Below, in pieces: positions 1 to 8,992 of a stretch of DNA of 60,403 bases (position 1 is its first letter; each line of letters begins with the position of its first letter). Both the position numbers and the translations under genes were made by a program. The notes beneath the pieces are model-generated. The model ran no database searches and was not told the origin of the DNA. It saw only the letters and a program-made list of their open reading frames with translations. The DNA comes from CAZUXY01 sp964624235 (lineage in GTDB: Bacteria > Spirochaetota > UBA4802 > UBA5368), in NCBI GenBank assembly GCA_964624235.1, contig CAZUXY010000030.1, forward strand, positions 1 through 60,403, given 5' to 3'.

Positions 1-1
1 T

Positions 2-988
2 ACCCCTTATGCGCGGACCGATCCCATTGTACGCGCGTTAGGGCTGCAGTGCTGCCTGGGTATCAAGGTACGGGTGTGTGGTGAGGTCGTGGGTTCATTG
101 TGCGCGGTGTTTCAGAAAGACTACGAACCTTCGGGCGATGATATCAGGCTTATGGAAATAATCGCCGCCGCCATCGGTATTGAGGAGGAGCGAATGCGGA
201 CCGGAGAGGCCCTCAGGGAAAGCGAGGAAAGTCTCAGGCAGCGCAATGAGATCCTTGAGAAGGACCTGATGCTGGCGCGCCACATTCAGAGGGAACTGGT
301 TCCCCGTAAATTGCCCGAACACTCACGTATCCTTATGGACTGGCGTTATCTGCCGCTGGAATCGGTAGGAGGGGACTTTTTTTCTTTCTTCAGGCAGGAC
401 GATGGGGACCTCGCGGTGTTTGTCGGGGATGTGGCGAACCATGGCGTGAGCGCCGCGCTTTTCGTCTCCCTTGTCAAGGCGACGACCGACAGGATTTTCG
501 GCATCCACTCCCGTTCACCTGAGGCGTTCTTGCTGCGAATGAATGAAGAACTCATGAACTACATGCCGCTGAGCTTCCTAACGGCGGTTTACGGTTGTTT
601 CAATACCGCCGCCGGCGGTATGAGGTTCACCTTCGCCTCAGCCGGACATCCGGATCCCATCGTCTGTGAAAAAAAATCGGGCAGGGTCCATATCGTGGAT
701 TCCCGAGGCCCTCTCCTGGGACAGTTCAAGGACATAGAATTTGAAGAACGGACCATAGAACTCGGCGGTGGGGATCGTATATATCTTTATACCGACGGCC
801 TGCCCGAGACCGCCAACCGCGAAAATCGGGTCTTTGGATACGAGAACCTTGTGGAGGCCGTTGACCGTTCCAGGAAGCTGGGCCTGCGGGAAAGCATGGA
901 TTACGTGCTCGAGGAAACGACCTCTTACAGGAACGGCGCACCGCCCAGGGATGATATCATTCTGCTGGGTTTTGAGGTGCTGCCGTGA
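2..988 (+). CDS. GAF-domain / SpoIIE-type PP2C protein phosphatase, 5' partial
   Basis: The reading frame is open to the left edge of the window, so the N-terminus is missing. The first ~50 visible residues look like the end of a GAF domain (VxGxLCAVF followed by DD and LMEIIAAAIG). A charged coiled-coil linker follows (EALRESEESLRQRNEILEKD), and then a complete SpoIIE/PP2C-like phosphatase domain. Its metal-binding signatures are GGDFF, VGDVANHG, YTDGLPE and RDDIILL. Proteins of this layout usually dephosphorylate anti-sigma-factor antagonists in partner-switching pathways. The partner is not in the window. The stop overlaps the start of the M23 peptidase gene (GTGA), which indicates translational coupling. 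Only the ligand and the upstream domains are unknown. Confidence 0.9.
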   Translation, partial: TPYARTDPIVRALGLQCCLGIKVRVCGEVVGSLCAVFQKDYEPSGDDIRLMEIIAAAIGIEEERMRTGEALRESEESLRQRNEILEKDLMLARHIQRELVPRKLPEHSRILMDWRYLPLESVGGDFFSFFRQDDGDLAVFVGDVANHGVSAALFVSLVKATTDRIFGIHSRSPEAFLLRMNEELMNYMPLSFLTAVYGCFNTAAGGMRFTFASAGHPDPIVCEKKSGRVHIVDSRGPLLGQFKDIEFEERTIELGGGDRIYLYTDGLPETANRENRVFGYENLVEAVDRSRKLGLRESMDYVLEETTSYRNGAPPRDDIILLGFEVLP

Positions 989-2757
989 ATATACCCCTGA
1001 AGAAGACCGCCCTGCTTGCCGGTTATATCGTGGTGATGCTTCTCGTACCGCCGCAGCCGCCCTGCCTGACCGGACTCGCAACCGGGGATAGGGCCTTCCA
1101 CTGGCCCCTCTCCCTGCCGCGCGGGCTTTCGGGTACCCTGGGAGAAATCCGCCGCCGGTCCCTGCACATGGGTCTTGACTGCAAAACCCGGGGACTTACA
1201 GGTCTGCCGGTCGAGGCCTCGGAAGACGGCCGTGTATCACGTCTGATCTCCGGTGAAGGGGGATACGGCAATGCCCTGTTCATGGAACATCGCGGAGGGA
1301 TTTCCACCGTGTATGCCCATCTTGAAAGCTTTGAGGATTCACGCCTGCCGTTGAACCGGCTGGCTCGGTTTGCGCGTTTGCTCTGCATGCCCGACCCGGT
1401 GGACCTGCGTTTCACCGGTGCCGGGTTATTGATTAAGAAGGGGGAGGTTCTCGGTTATTCAGGGGAATCGGGCTGGGGCCTGCCGCACCTGCATTACGAA
1501 ATACGCGGCGGCAGGGGTTTTCTGAATCCGCTGCGTTTTCACCGTGTGCCCGACCGGGAGTCTCCGGTCATCGAGGCGGTCTACCTTTGTACCGACAGGG
1601 AGGGCAGTACCGTCACCGAGCGCAGGCTGGAGGCGACAGGCCGGCGAAACGTGTATCGGTTTGAGGAGAATCCCCTGCTCTATACGGATAGCGGCAGGCC
1701 CTTCATTAAAGTGTCCTGTTACGACCGTATAAGCGCTGCCAACAGTGTAGGGGTCTATCGGATCCGGTTGCTGGAAAATAATGAGCCGGTATACGAACTG
1801 GTGTTCGATGAAATAGGTTACGGGGAATTCGAAGAGGGAAGCCGTGTGTACGATATTTCCAAATCAGGAATAGACGGCAGGCCCGGCTATACCTATACGC
1901 TGAGAACCGACGATGCCGGCCCTTCCTGGATCAGGGCGAAGGACCGCGGGTATCTGACACCCGGCAAAGAGTATACTCTTGAAGTTTCGGATTTCGCCGG
2001 CAACAGGGCGCTGCTGGATTTTTCGGTCAAAGCGGCGTCCGTGCCTCCACCGGCAATACCCCTGGTGCGTGTCAGGGCGGGGAAACATCTGCGCGTCACC
2101 GATGCATCCGGACGGTTCGTTATTTCCCTGCCGGCCGCCGCCCTGGACAGAGACCTGCTGGTCCGCATCGAAAATGCGGGCACCGGGTTCCTGGAAAACC
2201 TGCCCCAAAGGCATCCGCTCCGAAGCGGCAGGGCCGATGTTCTTTCCGCATGGCAAGTGTCGCCTGCCGACATGGTGTACCGCACGCCCGTAACCGTGTA
2301 CCTGCCGGTTCCCGCCTCAAGGCCGGCTGAACCCGGGAAATGCATGGTTTACGGGTATTTCCCAGGGAAAAATCCTGCACCGCTGGTGACCAGTTACGAC
2401 AGGTTGACCGGAAGGTACTCGGCCGAAACCCGGACCAATGGATATTTTCTGCTGATCCGTGACCGGGAGGGTCCGCTATTCTCATTACCGCCCGCGCATG
2501 AATTGTACGGCCGGAAGGGCGGCCGCGGCGTTATCAGGGTGCGTGCGTATGATACCCTTTCGCGGCTGAACGCAAAGAGTATCCGGTGTTTCCTTGACGG
2601 GGTAGAACGGCGCGTATACTACGATCATGACCGGCAGTGGCTGGAAATACCGTATTATGACAGCGCCGCCGATCCGGGTTTTCACCAGCTTACCGTTTTC
2701 GCGAAGGATTACGCGGGAAACAGCGGTGTTTTCAGAACGTTAACGGTGTTTCGGTAG
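985..2757 (+). CDS. M23 family metallopeptidase, secreted
   Basis: This 590-residue exported protein begins with a signal-like hydrophobic stretch (residues ~8-28). An M23 (LytM/lysostaphin-type) peptidase domain covers roughly residues 55-185. The expected zinc and catalytic residues are visible: H61 and D65 in HMGLD, H112 in YAHL, and the HxH pair H168/H170 in LPHLH. M23 enzymes cut peptidoglycan cross-bridges. All key residues are present, so activity is likely. The remaining ~400 residues are beta-rich and probably form Ig-like or FN3-like envelope domains with no family I can name. The GTG start overlaps the stop of the upstream phosphatase by four bases, so the two are probably co-expressed. 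Confidence 0.85.
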   Translation: MNIPLKKTALLAGYIVVMLLVPPQPPCLTGLATGDRAFHWPLSLPRGLSGTLGEIRRRSLHMGLDCKTRGLTGLPVEASEDGRVSRLISGEGGYGNALFMEHRGGISTVYAHLESFEDSRLPLNRLARFARLLCMPDPVDLRFTGAGLLIKKGEVLGYSGESGWGLPHLHYEIRGGRGFLNPLRFHRVPDRESPVIEAVYLCTDREGSTVTERRLEATGRRNVYRFEENPLLYTDSGRPFIKVSCYDRISAANSVGVYRIRLLENNEPVYELVFDEIGYGEFEEGSRVYDISKSGIDGRPGYTYTLRTDDAGPSWIRAKDRGYLTPGKEYTLEVSDFAGNRALLDFSVKAASVPPPAIPLVRVRAGKHLRVTDASGRFVISLPAAALDRDLLVRIENAGTGFLENLPQRHPLRSGRADVLSAWQVSPADMVYRTPVTVYLPVPASRPAEPGKCMVYGYFPGKNPAPLVTSYDRLTGRYSAETRTNGYFLLIRDREGPLFSLPPAHELYGRKGGRGVIRVRAYDTLSRLNAKSIRCFLDGVERRVYYDHDRQWLEIPYYDSAADPGFHQLTVFAKDYAGNSGVFRTLTVFR

Positions 2758-2760
2758 AAC

Positions 2761-3234
2761 ATGATACGCGGCGACAAGGAAATAACCGACATCAAGGAGA
2801 TCGAGGCTGTTCTGGAACGCGCCGGCGTGCTGCGCATCGCGATGGCCGGCGATGAACCCTATATCGTTCCGGTGAACTTTGTGTATCGCAACGGCAGTAT
2901 ATATGTGCACTCCGCTGTCCATGGAAAAAAAATCGAAATGCTGCGCCGCGACCCACGCGTCTGTTTTGAAACTGATCTGTATTTTGAAACGGTCAGGGCG
3001 GACCGTCCCTGCAACTGGGGAATGAAATACCTTTCGGTGATTGGTACCGGTACGGCCCGCATCACCGACGACACCCGCGAGAAAGAGGAAGCATTACGGG
3101 CCTTGATGGAGAAGTACTCGGGAAGCGGCGACTGGCGCTTCGAGGAGAAGGAATTGAGAGCCGTGGCTGTAATCATCATCAGCGTGAGTTCCCTGACAGG
3201 GAAGAGGTCAGGCATCAACGGGATGACCCTTTAA
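2761..3234 (+). CDS. Pyridoxamine 5'-phosphate oxidase-like flavin-binding protein (NimA-type)
   Basis: The 157-residue protein matches the split-barrel PNPOx-like family. It has an N-terminal VLERAGVLRIAMAG strand, the typical PYIVPVNFVY segment, IYVHSAVHGKKIEML and VIGTGTARITDD. Members bind FMN or heme. The NimA subgroup includes proteins linked to nitroimidazole reduction, but many have no known substrate. It starts three bases after the M23 stop with no good ribosome binding site of its own, so it is probably read through from upstream. The family call is firm. The substrate is not. Confidence 0.8.
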   Translation: MIRGDKEITDIKEIEAVLERAGVLRIAMAGDEPYIVPVNFVYRNGSIYVHSAVHGKKIEMLRRDPRVCFETDLYFETVRADRPCNWGMKYLSVIGTGTARITDDTREKEEALRALMEKYSGSGDWRFEEKELRAVAVIIISVSSLTGKRSGINGMTL

Positions 3235-3249
3235 GCTGTGGGAATGAGG

Positions 3250-3795
3250 TCACCCCGACCGGTCGCGGTGCCCGCGCAACCGCGGGATGATAAACGGCAC
3301 CCGGTTACGGTAACGCAGATACTCCTGCCCGAAACGCCGCGCCAGTTCCTTTTCCTCGAAAATCCTGTTGTAGAGTATAATAATGATGCTCACCGCGGCA
3401 GCGAGAGCAACGGCGGAGATGGAGCCCCGGTACAGGGTGATGCCGAGAAAATACAGGGTGTTTCCCAGGGCCATGGGGTTGCGGCATTCACGGTAGGGAC
3501 CCATTGTTATGAGGTGTTGCGAAGGCATAAGCGGCATGGGGGTGCCCTTCCCGGTATAATGGTGTGCGAGCACCGAACGTACCATGTAATAGACGCCCGA
3601 AGCCGCAAGCACCGGCCCCGCCAGGTAGTTGACCGGCACGAAACGGAACCCGGGAAGGCCGAGCAGGAGGTCGGCGATTGCCGCCGCAAGAAGAATACAC
3701 GCAGGAATCACCACGCCGAAGGTTACGCTGCCCAGCGCGATAACTAGCAGTTTAATCGCGACGCCGTTCCCCTCCTTCATCTTTCCTGATTTCAT
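3250..3795 (-). CDS. Isoprenylcysteine carboxyl methyltransferase (ICMT)/PEMT-like membrane methyltransferase
   Basis: The protein has about 181 residues and several hydrophobic segments. Its C-terminal half carries the ICMT/phospholipid-methyltransferase pattern: GPYRECRNPM, then EEKELARRFGQEYLRYRNRVP. These enzymes use SAM to methylate a membrane-associated substrate. In bacteria the true substrate is rarely known. The ATG at 3795 was chosen because GGGAGG lies nine bases upstream. A longer frame to 3846 has no such site. The gene converges on the PNPOx-like gene and is divergent from the MBL hydrolase. The shared upstream region carries several palindromes. Confidence 0.78.
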   Translation of the reverse strand: MKSGKMKEGNGVAIKLLVIALGSVTFGVVIPACILLAAAIADLLLGLPGFRFVPVNYLAGPVLAASGVYYMVRSVLAHHYTGKGTPMPLMPSQHLITMGPYRECRNPMALGNTLYFLGITLYRGSISAVALAAAVSIIIILYNRIFEEKELARRFGQEYLRYRNRVPFIIPRLRGHRDRSG

Positions 3796-3833
3796 GATTG
3801 ACAACCTCCCGGATTCATGCATTGCCTGTTCAT

Positions 3834-3892
3834 ATAACGTTATCACATTGTACCGGTTACGGCAACCGGTAAATCTGCTTAATAACCGTTAT
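3834..3892. promoter_or_regulatory. Cluster of three palindromes in a divergent intergenic region
   Basis: Three inverted repeats follow one another. ATAACGTTAT spans 3834-3843. TACCGGTT-N5-AACCGGTA spans 3851-3871. ATAAC-C-GTTAT spans 3882-3892. They lie just upstream of the ICMT-like gene and about 130-180 bases before the MBL gene. The first and third share half-sites, which suggests binding by a dimeric regulator. No regulator is identified. Confidence 0.4.
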
Positions 3893-3904
3893 GAGACGGG
3901 AAAA

Positions 3905-3928
3905 ACCGTGAAACGAAACCGTGAAACG
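3905..3928. repeat. Tandem direct repeat, 13-base period
   Basis: ACCGTGAAACG occurs at 3905-3915 and again at 3918-3928. The repeat lies between the palindrome cluster and the MBL gene. It may be a regulatory direct repeat, but two copies are weak evidence. Confidence 0.4.
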
Positions 3929-4016
3929 GTAAACTCCACACATATAAAAAATGATTGCCTTTGACAGGTTCTGCCCTTATAGGTTCCACCTGTAGAAATC
4001 ATCGGGGAGGATCCTC

Positions 4017-4979
4017 ATGCGGATCAAACTCTGGGGTGTGCGGGGATCCGTGCCGGCGCCCCTCGGCAAACAGGAATACCACTACAAGCTGCGGTCAGTA
4101 CTCCAGAGAGCGCTGGAACTGCCCCTCCGTGACGAAGCCGGCATCAACGATTTTATCAAAAACCTTCCTCCTCATCTGGGAAACGTGTTCGGGGGTAACA
4201 CCACCTGCGCTTCCGTGGTTTCCAAAACCGGTAACCTTTATATTATCGACTGCGGTACCGGCATCAGATCCCTCGGCCATGAGCTTATGACCGGGCCCGC
4301 GGGCAAGGGTCAGGCCGAGCTGAAAATATTGATGACCCATACACACTGGGATCACATACAGGGACTGCCCTTCTTCGCGCCTATATATATACCCGGGAAC
4401 AGGATCCATTTCTACTCTCCGTACGCAGATCTGGAGCAACGGCTGCGCTACCAGCAGGAGGCCAGTTTTTTCCCCGTGACCCTGGACGTCATGGCCTCGA
4501 CGAAGGAGTATCATCGCCTGGATGAAACCGAACCCCTCTGTCTGGAAGAATCCCTGGTCGTGGATTATTATCCTCTTAAACATCCGGGGGGCAGCTATGC
4601 ATACCGTTTCAGGGAAGGCAACAGCACGTTCATCTTCGCGACCGACGCCGAATTTACCGGTGACTACCTGGAGGAACTGGGGGGAAAGACCGGTTTTTTT
4701 ATGGACGCCGATCTTCTTGTTCTGGACTCACAGTACACGCTGGACGAATCGTTTAAGAAATTCGACTGGGGGCATACCAGTTATACCATGGCGGTGAATT
4801 GCGGTATACGATGGAGGGTAAAGAACCTGGTGCTGACCCATCATGAACCCAGTTACTACGATTTTGAACTCAATGACATTCTAGAGGCGGCCGTTGAGCA
4901 CCGCAACAACGCCGGGAGCGCCTCTCCCCGCATTTTTATCGCCACCGAGGGTGCGGTCTTCAGTACGGGGGGCGCCTGA
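4017..4979 (+). CDS. MBL-fold metallo-hydrolase (RNase Z/PhnP-like)
   Basis: The 320-residue protein opens with IKLWGVRGSVP, a typical start for cyclic phosphodiesterase/RNase Z-like MBL proteins. It contains the metal-binding HxHxDH motif (H108, H110, D112 and H113 in THTHWDH). Later metal ligands are probably KHPGG (~190), ATDAE and LTHHEPSY. An insert of about 40 residues follows the first strand. Such proteins are found near signalling genes and hydrolyse phosphodiester or other ester bonds. The substrate is not predictable here. A GGGGAGG site lies six bases before the ATG. Confidence 0.85.
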   Translation: MRIKLWGVRGSVPAPLGKQEYHYKLRSVLQRALELPLRDEAGINDFIKNLPPHLGNVFGGNTTCASVVSKTGNLYIIDCGTGIRSLGHELMTGPAGKGQAELKILMTHTHWDHIQGLPFFAPIYIPGNRIHFYSPYADLEQRLRYQQEASFFPVTLDVMASTKEYHRLDETEPLCLEESLVVDYYPLKHPGGSYAYRFREGNSTFIFATDAEFTGDYLEELGGKTGFFMDADLLVLDSQYTLDESFKKFDWGHTSYTMAVNCGIRWRVKNLVLTHHEPSYYDFELNDILEAAVEHRNNAGSASPRIFIATEGAVFSTGGA

Positions 4980-5008
4980 TCAGGGCCGCCTGCCGCAGAG
5001 AACCCGTG

Positions 5009-6070
5009 TCATGCTTTCCGCGCGGCGTGTTTGAAAAAGAACGCGAACCCTCCCGCCAGACGCAGTGCCTGAGGCAGCAGGGCAAGTTTCAGTTCCGCAT
5101 CACCGTGGCTTATGAGGGGGGTGAGCACAAGCCTGGTTATACGCTTCAGCCGCTTGAGCCCCTGGTGCAGCAGCACTGATTCCGATGGGGGTATGACCTC
5201 GTCGTGACTGCCATGGATAAGCACGACCGGCGCCTTCAGGGAGCCCAGTTTGGAAAACACACACAGTTCGTTCATCATCTTCCCCATGCCGGTATTGTTC
5301 TTCCTGATGCGTTCCCAGTGCAACATACGGTAAGAAGGATCGTCCCTCAGCCGGTTGAAAATATCCCGCTCGACCGGCGCAAGATCCCCCAGGAGGGAGG
5401 GCAGTTCCGGTTTTTCACGTTGAAACCCGTTGTCCATAAACGCTGTTTTCAGCGCCTTTTCGAGAGCCCGTGCGCGTCGTGCCTGCGCGCGGCCGTTCCC
5501 TCCCAGCGATGAACGTATGAAATTGTAAAGTATGATCATTCTTCCGTATTCGTCGTTGTCCTGTTTTTTAAGAAGAAATTCAATCGAGGTGGCGACACTG
5601 CCGAAGGTCCCAATGGTACAGATGGATTTTATGATACCATGGTTTTTCTGCCCTGCGGCCGCCAGCAGGCATAATCCGGCGGAGAAGGAGGGAGCGAACA
5701 GAGAGATTTTTCCGTCGGGGCAGATCCCGGGATCCCCGGCCAACCTCTGAAGGGCATCGGATATGTGCTTCACCGTTTCGGCGCGGATCTTAAAACGGTC
5801 GATATCACGGAAGCAGGTGAAAACAACCCTGAATCCGCACGAGGCCATGGCCATACAGCACGAGTGAAATCGACGGTCCTCAATGCCGTACACCGACATC
5901 CCCCCCACGGCCAGCACCGTTCCCCTGGGATCGCCATGCCCCCGCTCGAACCTGCGGGCCTGGATGGTGTTTCCCCTGATTTTTATCTCCATCGGGGTTA
6001 CGATGATATCGTCGAACCTTCCAGTCCTTGAACACAGTATGAATTTCAGCGCATACAGGTAGGATTTCAT
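5009..6070 (-). CDS. Alpha/beta hydrolase-fold protein
   Basis: The 353-residue protein has a hydrolase-like core. TVLAVGGMSVYG probably forms the oxyanion region. The nucleophile elbow is S128-F-S130-A-G132. The acid is likely in HGSHDEVIPP and the histidine in ISHGDAEL. The elbow lacks the usual first glycine, but Ser is tolerated there. A ~100-residue lid separates the elbow from the acid. The first ATG is preceded by AGGAGA eight bases upstream, so the long start is used. No signal peptide is evident. The substrate is unknown; an esterase, lipase or peptidase activity is possible. It converges on the MBL gene. Confidence 0.72.
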   Translation of the reverse strand: MKSYLYALKFILCSRTGRFDDIIVTPMEIKIRGNTIQARRFERGHGDPRGTVLAVGGMSVYGIEDRRFHSCCMAMASCGFRVVFTCFRDIDRFKIRAETVKHISDALQRLAGDPGICPDGKISLFAPSFSAGLCLLAAAGQKNHGIIKSICTIGTFGSVATSIEFLLKKQDNDEYGRMIILYNFIRSSLGGNGRAQARRARALEKALKTAFMDNGFQREKPELPSLLGDLAPVERDIFNRLRDDPSYRMLHWERIRKNNTGMGKMMNELCVFSKLGSLKAPVVLIHGSHDEVIPPSESVLLHQGLKRLKRITRLVLTPLISHGDAELKLALLPQALRLAGGFAFFFKHAARKA

Positions 6071-6183
6071 CTGAATCGTCTCCTGAGTGCAAGTGGTTAC
6101 AGATCTTACGATATATGGTCAGCAGGGAACGATAAAAAGAATATAGGGGAATTGTTAAATTTTCCTAAATACAGGAACAAGGG

Positions 6184-7509
6184 TCAGCGTAATAAACCGA
6201 TAGTTTTGCGTTCAATGCCGAGCAGGGGCTTGATGCCCACCACGCTGAAAAAAAGGTCGTCGCTTTTCACCGAGGGGACGTCCCGCACCTCCCTGATTCT
6301 GTTCGGCAGCGTGAAGCTGACGATCAGTCGCAGCACTGATGAAATTGCAAACAGCATGAGTATCGGATACCCATTGATCGGCGGGAGCACACCGATAAGA
6401 TACCCGCCGGTAACGGCGCCGGCGCTGAGCATGAGCCCGTTGAAGACGTTGAAGTATGAAAGGTATCTCACCCTTTTTTCCGGCGCCACCGAGTCGTAAA
6501 TGAAATTTGACGCGGCCAGATTGAACCCTGCCCATGCAAAACCCGACACCACCTGGGCGAGGATGAGAAATGCGGGATGACGGTTGATTACCCACAGCAG
6601 CGGGAGTATGGAGATGATGGGGGCCGTAAACTTCATGACCCGTACGTTTCCCACTATATCGGCTATTTTCCCCCACCGTGCCATCATAAGGTACATCAGC
6701 AGGGTCGCCGTGACGATGATAACCGAATACGTCAGGTAGCTGAATTCCAGGTCCCTGAGCATGAGCACCGCGAAGAAAGGGGCCGCCAGGTTCACCGTGA
6801 AAGCGAGCAGGGACACGAAAGCCACAAAACGGGCGAAGTTGCTGACCCTGACCCGTGCGATGAACGCCCTGAGGGTGAGCTCTGACCGGCGGCTGTGCCG
6901 CATGGGAGGATCGTACATGTATCGGAGAAACATCCACGATATGATACGGGCCGCAAACGCCGACCCGAACAATATGACGAAACCCCTGCGCGGCGTGCCG
7001 GCCGATATCAGGTGCAGCACTACGCCCCCGCAGACCGAGGCGATCACGATCACGGTCCCCAGCACGCTGTTGCGCCAGCCGAAATAGCTGCCCCTTTTGT
7101 TTTCGGGCACCAGGTCTGACATAAGGCTGCCCCATGCCGGGTTGGAAACCGCGCCGAAGGTGGTGAAAAGCACCACCAGCGTGATGAACAGGGTGGTCGA
7201 GACGACATCGCCGCCGGCCATCAGCGCCATGGCCAGCAGGGCCATCGCCTGTAAAAACACGAAAGATGTGATGGCCCTTTTTCGCGATTTCAACAGCGCG
7301 ACTATATCGCCGGCCTTGAACTGTGATATGGAACCGATTATGTTGGGAAGTGACGAAAGCAGCCCCACGTCCCTTACGGTCCCTCCCAGGTGCAGCAGAA
7401 ACGGCGTGAAATAGTCCTGGGTGAAGCCGATCATCCAGCTCGCGAAGATGCCGTCCCCCACTGAAAGCCTTAGGCTCTGTCTGCGTCGTTCTGTTTCAGC
7501 TTTATTCAT
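6184..7509 (-). CDS. MFS transporter
   Basis: This is a 441-residue polytopic membrane protein with about a dozen hydrophobic segments arranged as two halves. The cytoplasmic loop after TM2 contains basic residues (LLKSRKRAIT), and GSLMSDLVPENKRGSYFGWRN resembles the central MFS loop. A second such motif (YDSVAPEKRVRYLSYFN) lies in the C-terminal half. This pattern is seen in a broad, poorly characterised MFS group. The substrate cannot be inferred because the neighbours do not form a pathway with it. No strong ribosome binding site is seen before the ATG. Confidence 0.85.
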   Translation of the reverse strand: MNKAETERRRQSLRLSVGDGIFASWMIGFTQDYFTPFLLHLGGTVRDVGLLSSLPNIIGSISQFKAGDIVALLKSRKRAITSFVFLQAMALLAMALMAGGDVVSTTLFITLVVLFTTFGAVSNPAWGSLMSDLVPENKRGSYFGWRNSVLGTVIVIASVCGGVVLHLISAGTPRRGFVILFGSAFAARIISWMFLRYMYDPPMRHSRRSELTLRAFIARVRVSNFARFVAFVSLLAFTVNLAAPFFAVLMLRDLEFSYLTYSVIIVTATLLMYLMMARWGKIADIVGNVRVMKFTAPIISILPLLWVINRHPAFLILAQVVSGFAWAGFNLAASNFIYDSVAPEKRVRYLSYFNVFNGLMLSAGAVTGGYLIGVLPPINGYPILMLFAISSVLRLIVSFTLPNRIREVRDVPSVKSDDLFFSVVGIKPLLGIERKTIGLLR

Positions 7510-7751
7510 CGCGTTTCACGCCTGCACTGCCGTTCACTCCCGCGGATTCTTCCGTGATATCACACCGCACCGGGATTCGTTCACTTTGTTGTATTGAGCC
7601 GCGGTGACTGAAGGAAAAGCCGTACTTATCGCCGGTAATGACGACAGATATGTGATATATCGAAACTTGCAAGGTTTTTTATTAACAAGGAAATTTTCGG
7701 CGGCGCAGGGGCAAGACTGGAAATACGCAGGGGAATCACGGGGAGACCGGA

Positions 7752-8345
7752 TTACCTCATGCCGATGATCATGAGCACACCTTTGCGGATCATCATTACG
7801 GCGATAGCCGCCAGGAACAGGCTGGTTATTTTCGAGAGTGCCTTGGAGCCGGCGTCACCCAGAACGCGGGTGAGAAACCCCGACGCATAGAACACAAGAC
7901 CGGCGGTCACTATGTTGAGGGTTATGGAGATCAGCGTCGCAAGAATGCCGTACTCCTCTATGATCAGTAATGATGTGGTCAGCAGGGCCGGACCTGCGAG
8001 CAGAGGGGTACCCAGCGGCACCGCTCCAAGGTGTTCGCCGGGCAGCCGGCGCTCCTTGCCGGAACGCAGGATATCGATTATGGCGATGGAAAAGAGCACC
8101 GCTCCGCCCGCCACCATGAAATCGCCCACCGTGATGCCCAGGAAACGGAAGAGTATCTTCCCTATGAAGAGAAACCCAATCGCCAGGCACAGAGCCGTGA
8201 CGATAGACTGGAAGATGATACGATTTTTCCCGTGAGAGTCCAGTTCTTCGGTAAACGACACGAACAGGGGAAGCACCCCCAGCGCGTCTACCGCCACGAA
8301 CACGGGGATGAACGCCAGCACCAGGTTTTTAATGAATTCGTCCAT
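7752..8345 (-). CDS. MarC family integral membrane protein (first copy)
   Basis: The 197-residue membrane protein matches MarC. FIPVFVAVDALGVLPLFVSFT lies near the N-terminus, GGAVLFSIAIIDILR in the middle, and the conserved PLGTPLLAGPALLTT and NIVTAGLVFYAS follow. MarC was named from multiple antibiotic resistance but later work did not support a role in it. Its function is unknown. The ATG at 8345 is preceded by AGGTG at a suitable distance. A GTG nine bases further upstream is less likely. A second, divergent MarC relative lies at 26.6 kb. Confidence 0.88.
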   Translation of the reverse strand: MDEFIKNLVLAFIPVFVAVDALGVLPLFVSFTEELDSHGKNRIIFQSIVTALCLAIGFLFIGKILFRFLGITVGDFMVAGGAVLFSIAIIDILRSGKERRLPGEHLGAVPLGTPLLAGPALLTTSLLIIEEYGILATLISITLNIVTAGLVFYASGFLTRVLGDAGSKALSKITSLFLAAIAVMMIRKGVLMIIGMR

Positions 8346-8561
8346 CGGGATCACCTGGTTTATATACCATTACATACACCCGATTATTTAAACTATTTTT
8401 TCATCTGATGTTTAAAATTCATTTACCACGGGCGGGTCTCATTATAACCGACAAGGTGCGTTGCAGGGATTAATCCCCAGGGCGTGAAAGAGGCTGCTTA
8501 ATACCTGAAGGAATTCCATGAATCCGCAACAGGACTGATAATGGTACACGGGGGCGACTAT

Positions 8562-8795
8562 ATGTACAGTAAAAGAAAAAAATTCATTACCGATATCGGG
8601 TCTCTGCCCGTCATTACCGACCGGCAGACAGGAGAAACACTTTATTTGCCTCGCTATGTGCTGTGGGAGGAAAGGGAAGGCCTTAAACCCTCGGTGCTGG
8701 AGGTATCTCACGTGCTCTCTCACCTTCTGTCTAAATACAATCTCACCACGGTGGAAGTACTGGACCGCGAGGTTATGCCCGCCGTGCTGGAATAA
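8562..8795 (+). CDS. Small hypothetical protein
   Basis: The frame encodes about 77 residues, starting MYSKRKKF and ending in AVLE. I do not recognise a family. The protein is soluble, with a basic start and a probable helical C-terminal half (HVLSHLLSKYNLTTVEVLDREV). The ATG at 8562 follows GGGGGCGACTAT. An in-frame ATG at 8541 is also possible, with AGGA upstream of it. The gene stands alone between MarC and the catabolic cluster. The codon use looks like its neighbours', which supports a real gene. Confidence 0.45.
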   Translation: MYSKRKKFITDIGSLPVITDRQTGETLYLPRYVLWEEREGLKPSVLEVSHVLSHLLSKYNLTTVEVLDREVMPAVLE

Positions 8796-8913
8796 ATGTA
8801 CCACAGGTGTCCTGATTCAGCTTATCCGCATCTTAAAAAAATCCGCAAAATGCCGGATCGGCATGCGGTTTTCCACGTCTTGCAGGGTCCCTTCAGGTTT
8901 TTTAAAAAAATTG

Positions 8914-8941
8914 TTGACATGATTGCTGAAAAGGTAAATTA
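8914..8941 (+). promoter_or_regulatory. Sigma-70-like promoter of the catabolic cluster
   Basis: A consensus TTGACA lies at 8914-8919. The -10 element is less clear: TAAATT at 8935-8940 gives a 15-base spacer, and AAATTA one base later gives 16. The start point would fall in or just after the operator at 8948-8958. Confidence 0.55.
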
Positions 8942-8947
8942 GTAAAA

Positions 8948-8958
8948 TGGTCTTACCA
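8948..8958. promoter_or_regulatory. FadR/PdhR/LldR-type GntR operator
   Basis: TGGT-CTT-ACCA is a perfect inverted repeat with A/T-rich matching flanks (AA on the left, TT on the right). TGGT-N3-ACCA is the known recognition pattern of many FadR-subfamily GntR repressors such as PdhR. It sits directly downstream of the promoter, where a bound protein would block initiation. A FadR-type regulator is encoded within the same cluster at 14740-15474. I found no second copy in the other intergenic regions of the cluster. Confidence 0.65.
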
Positions 8959-8992
8959 ATTGTGTCACTCTGCATATTTTCGGAGGAACCCG

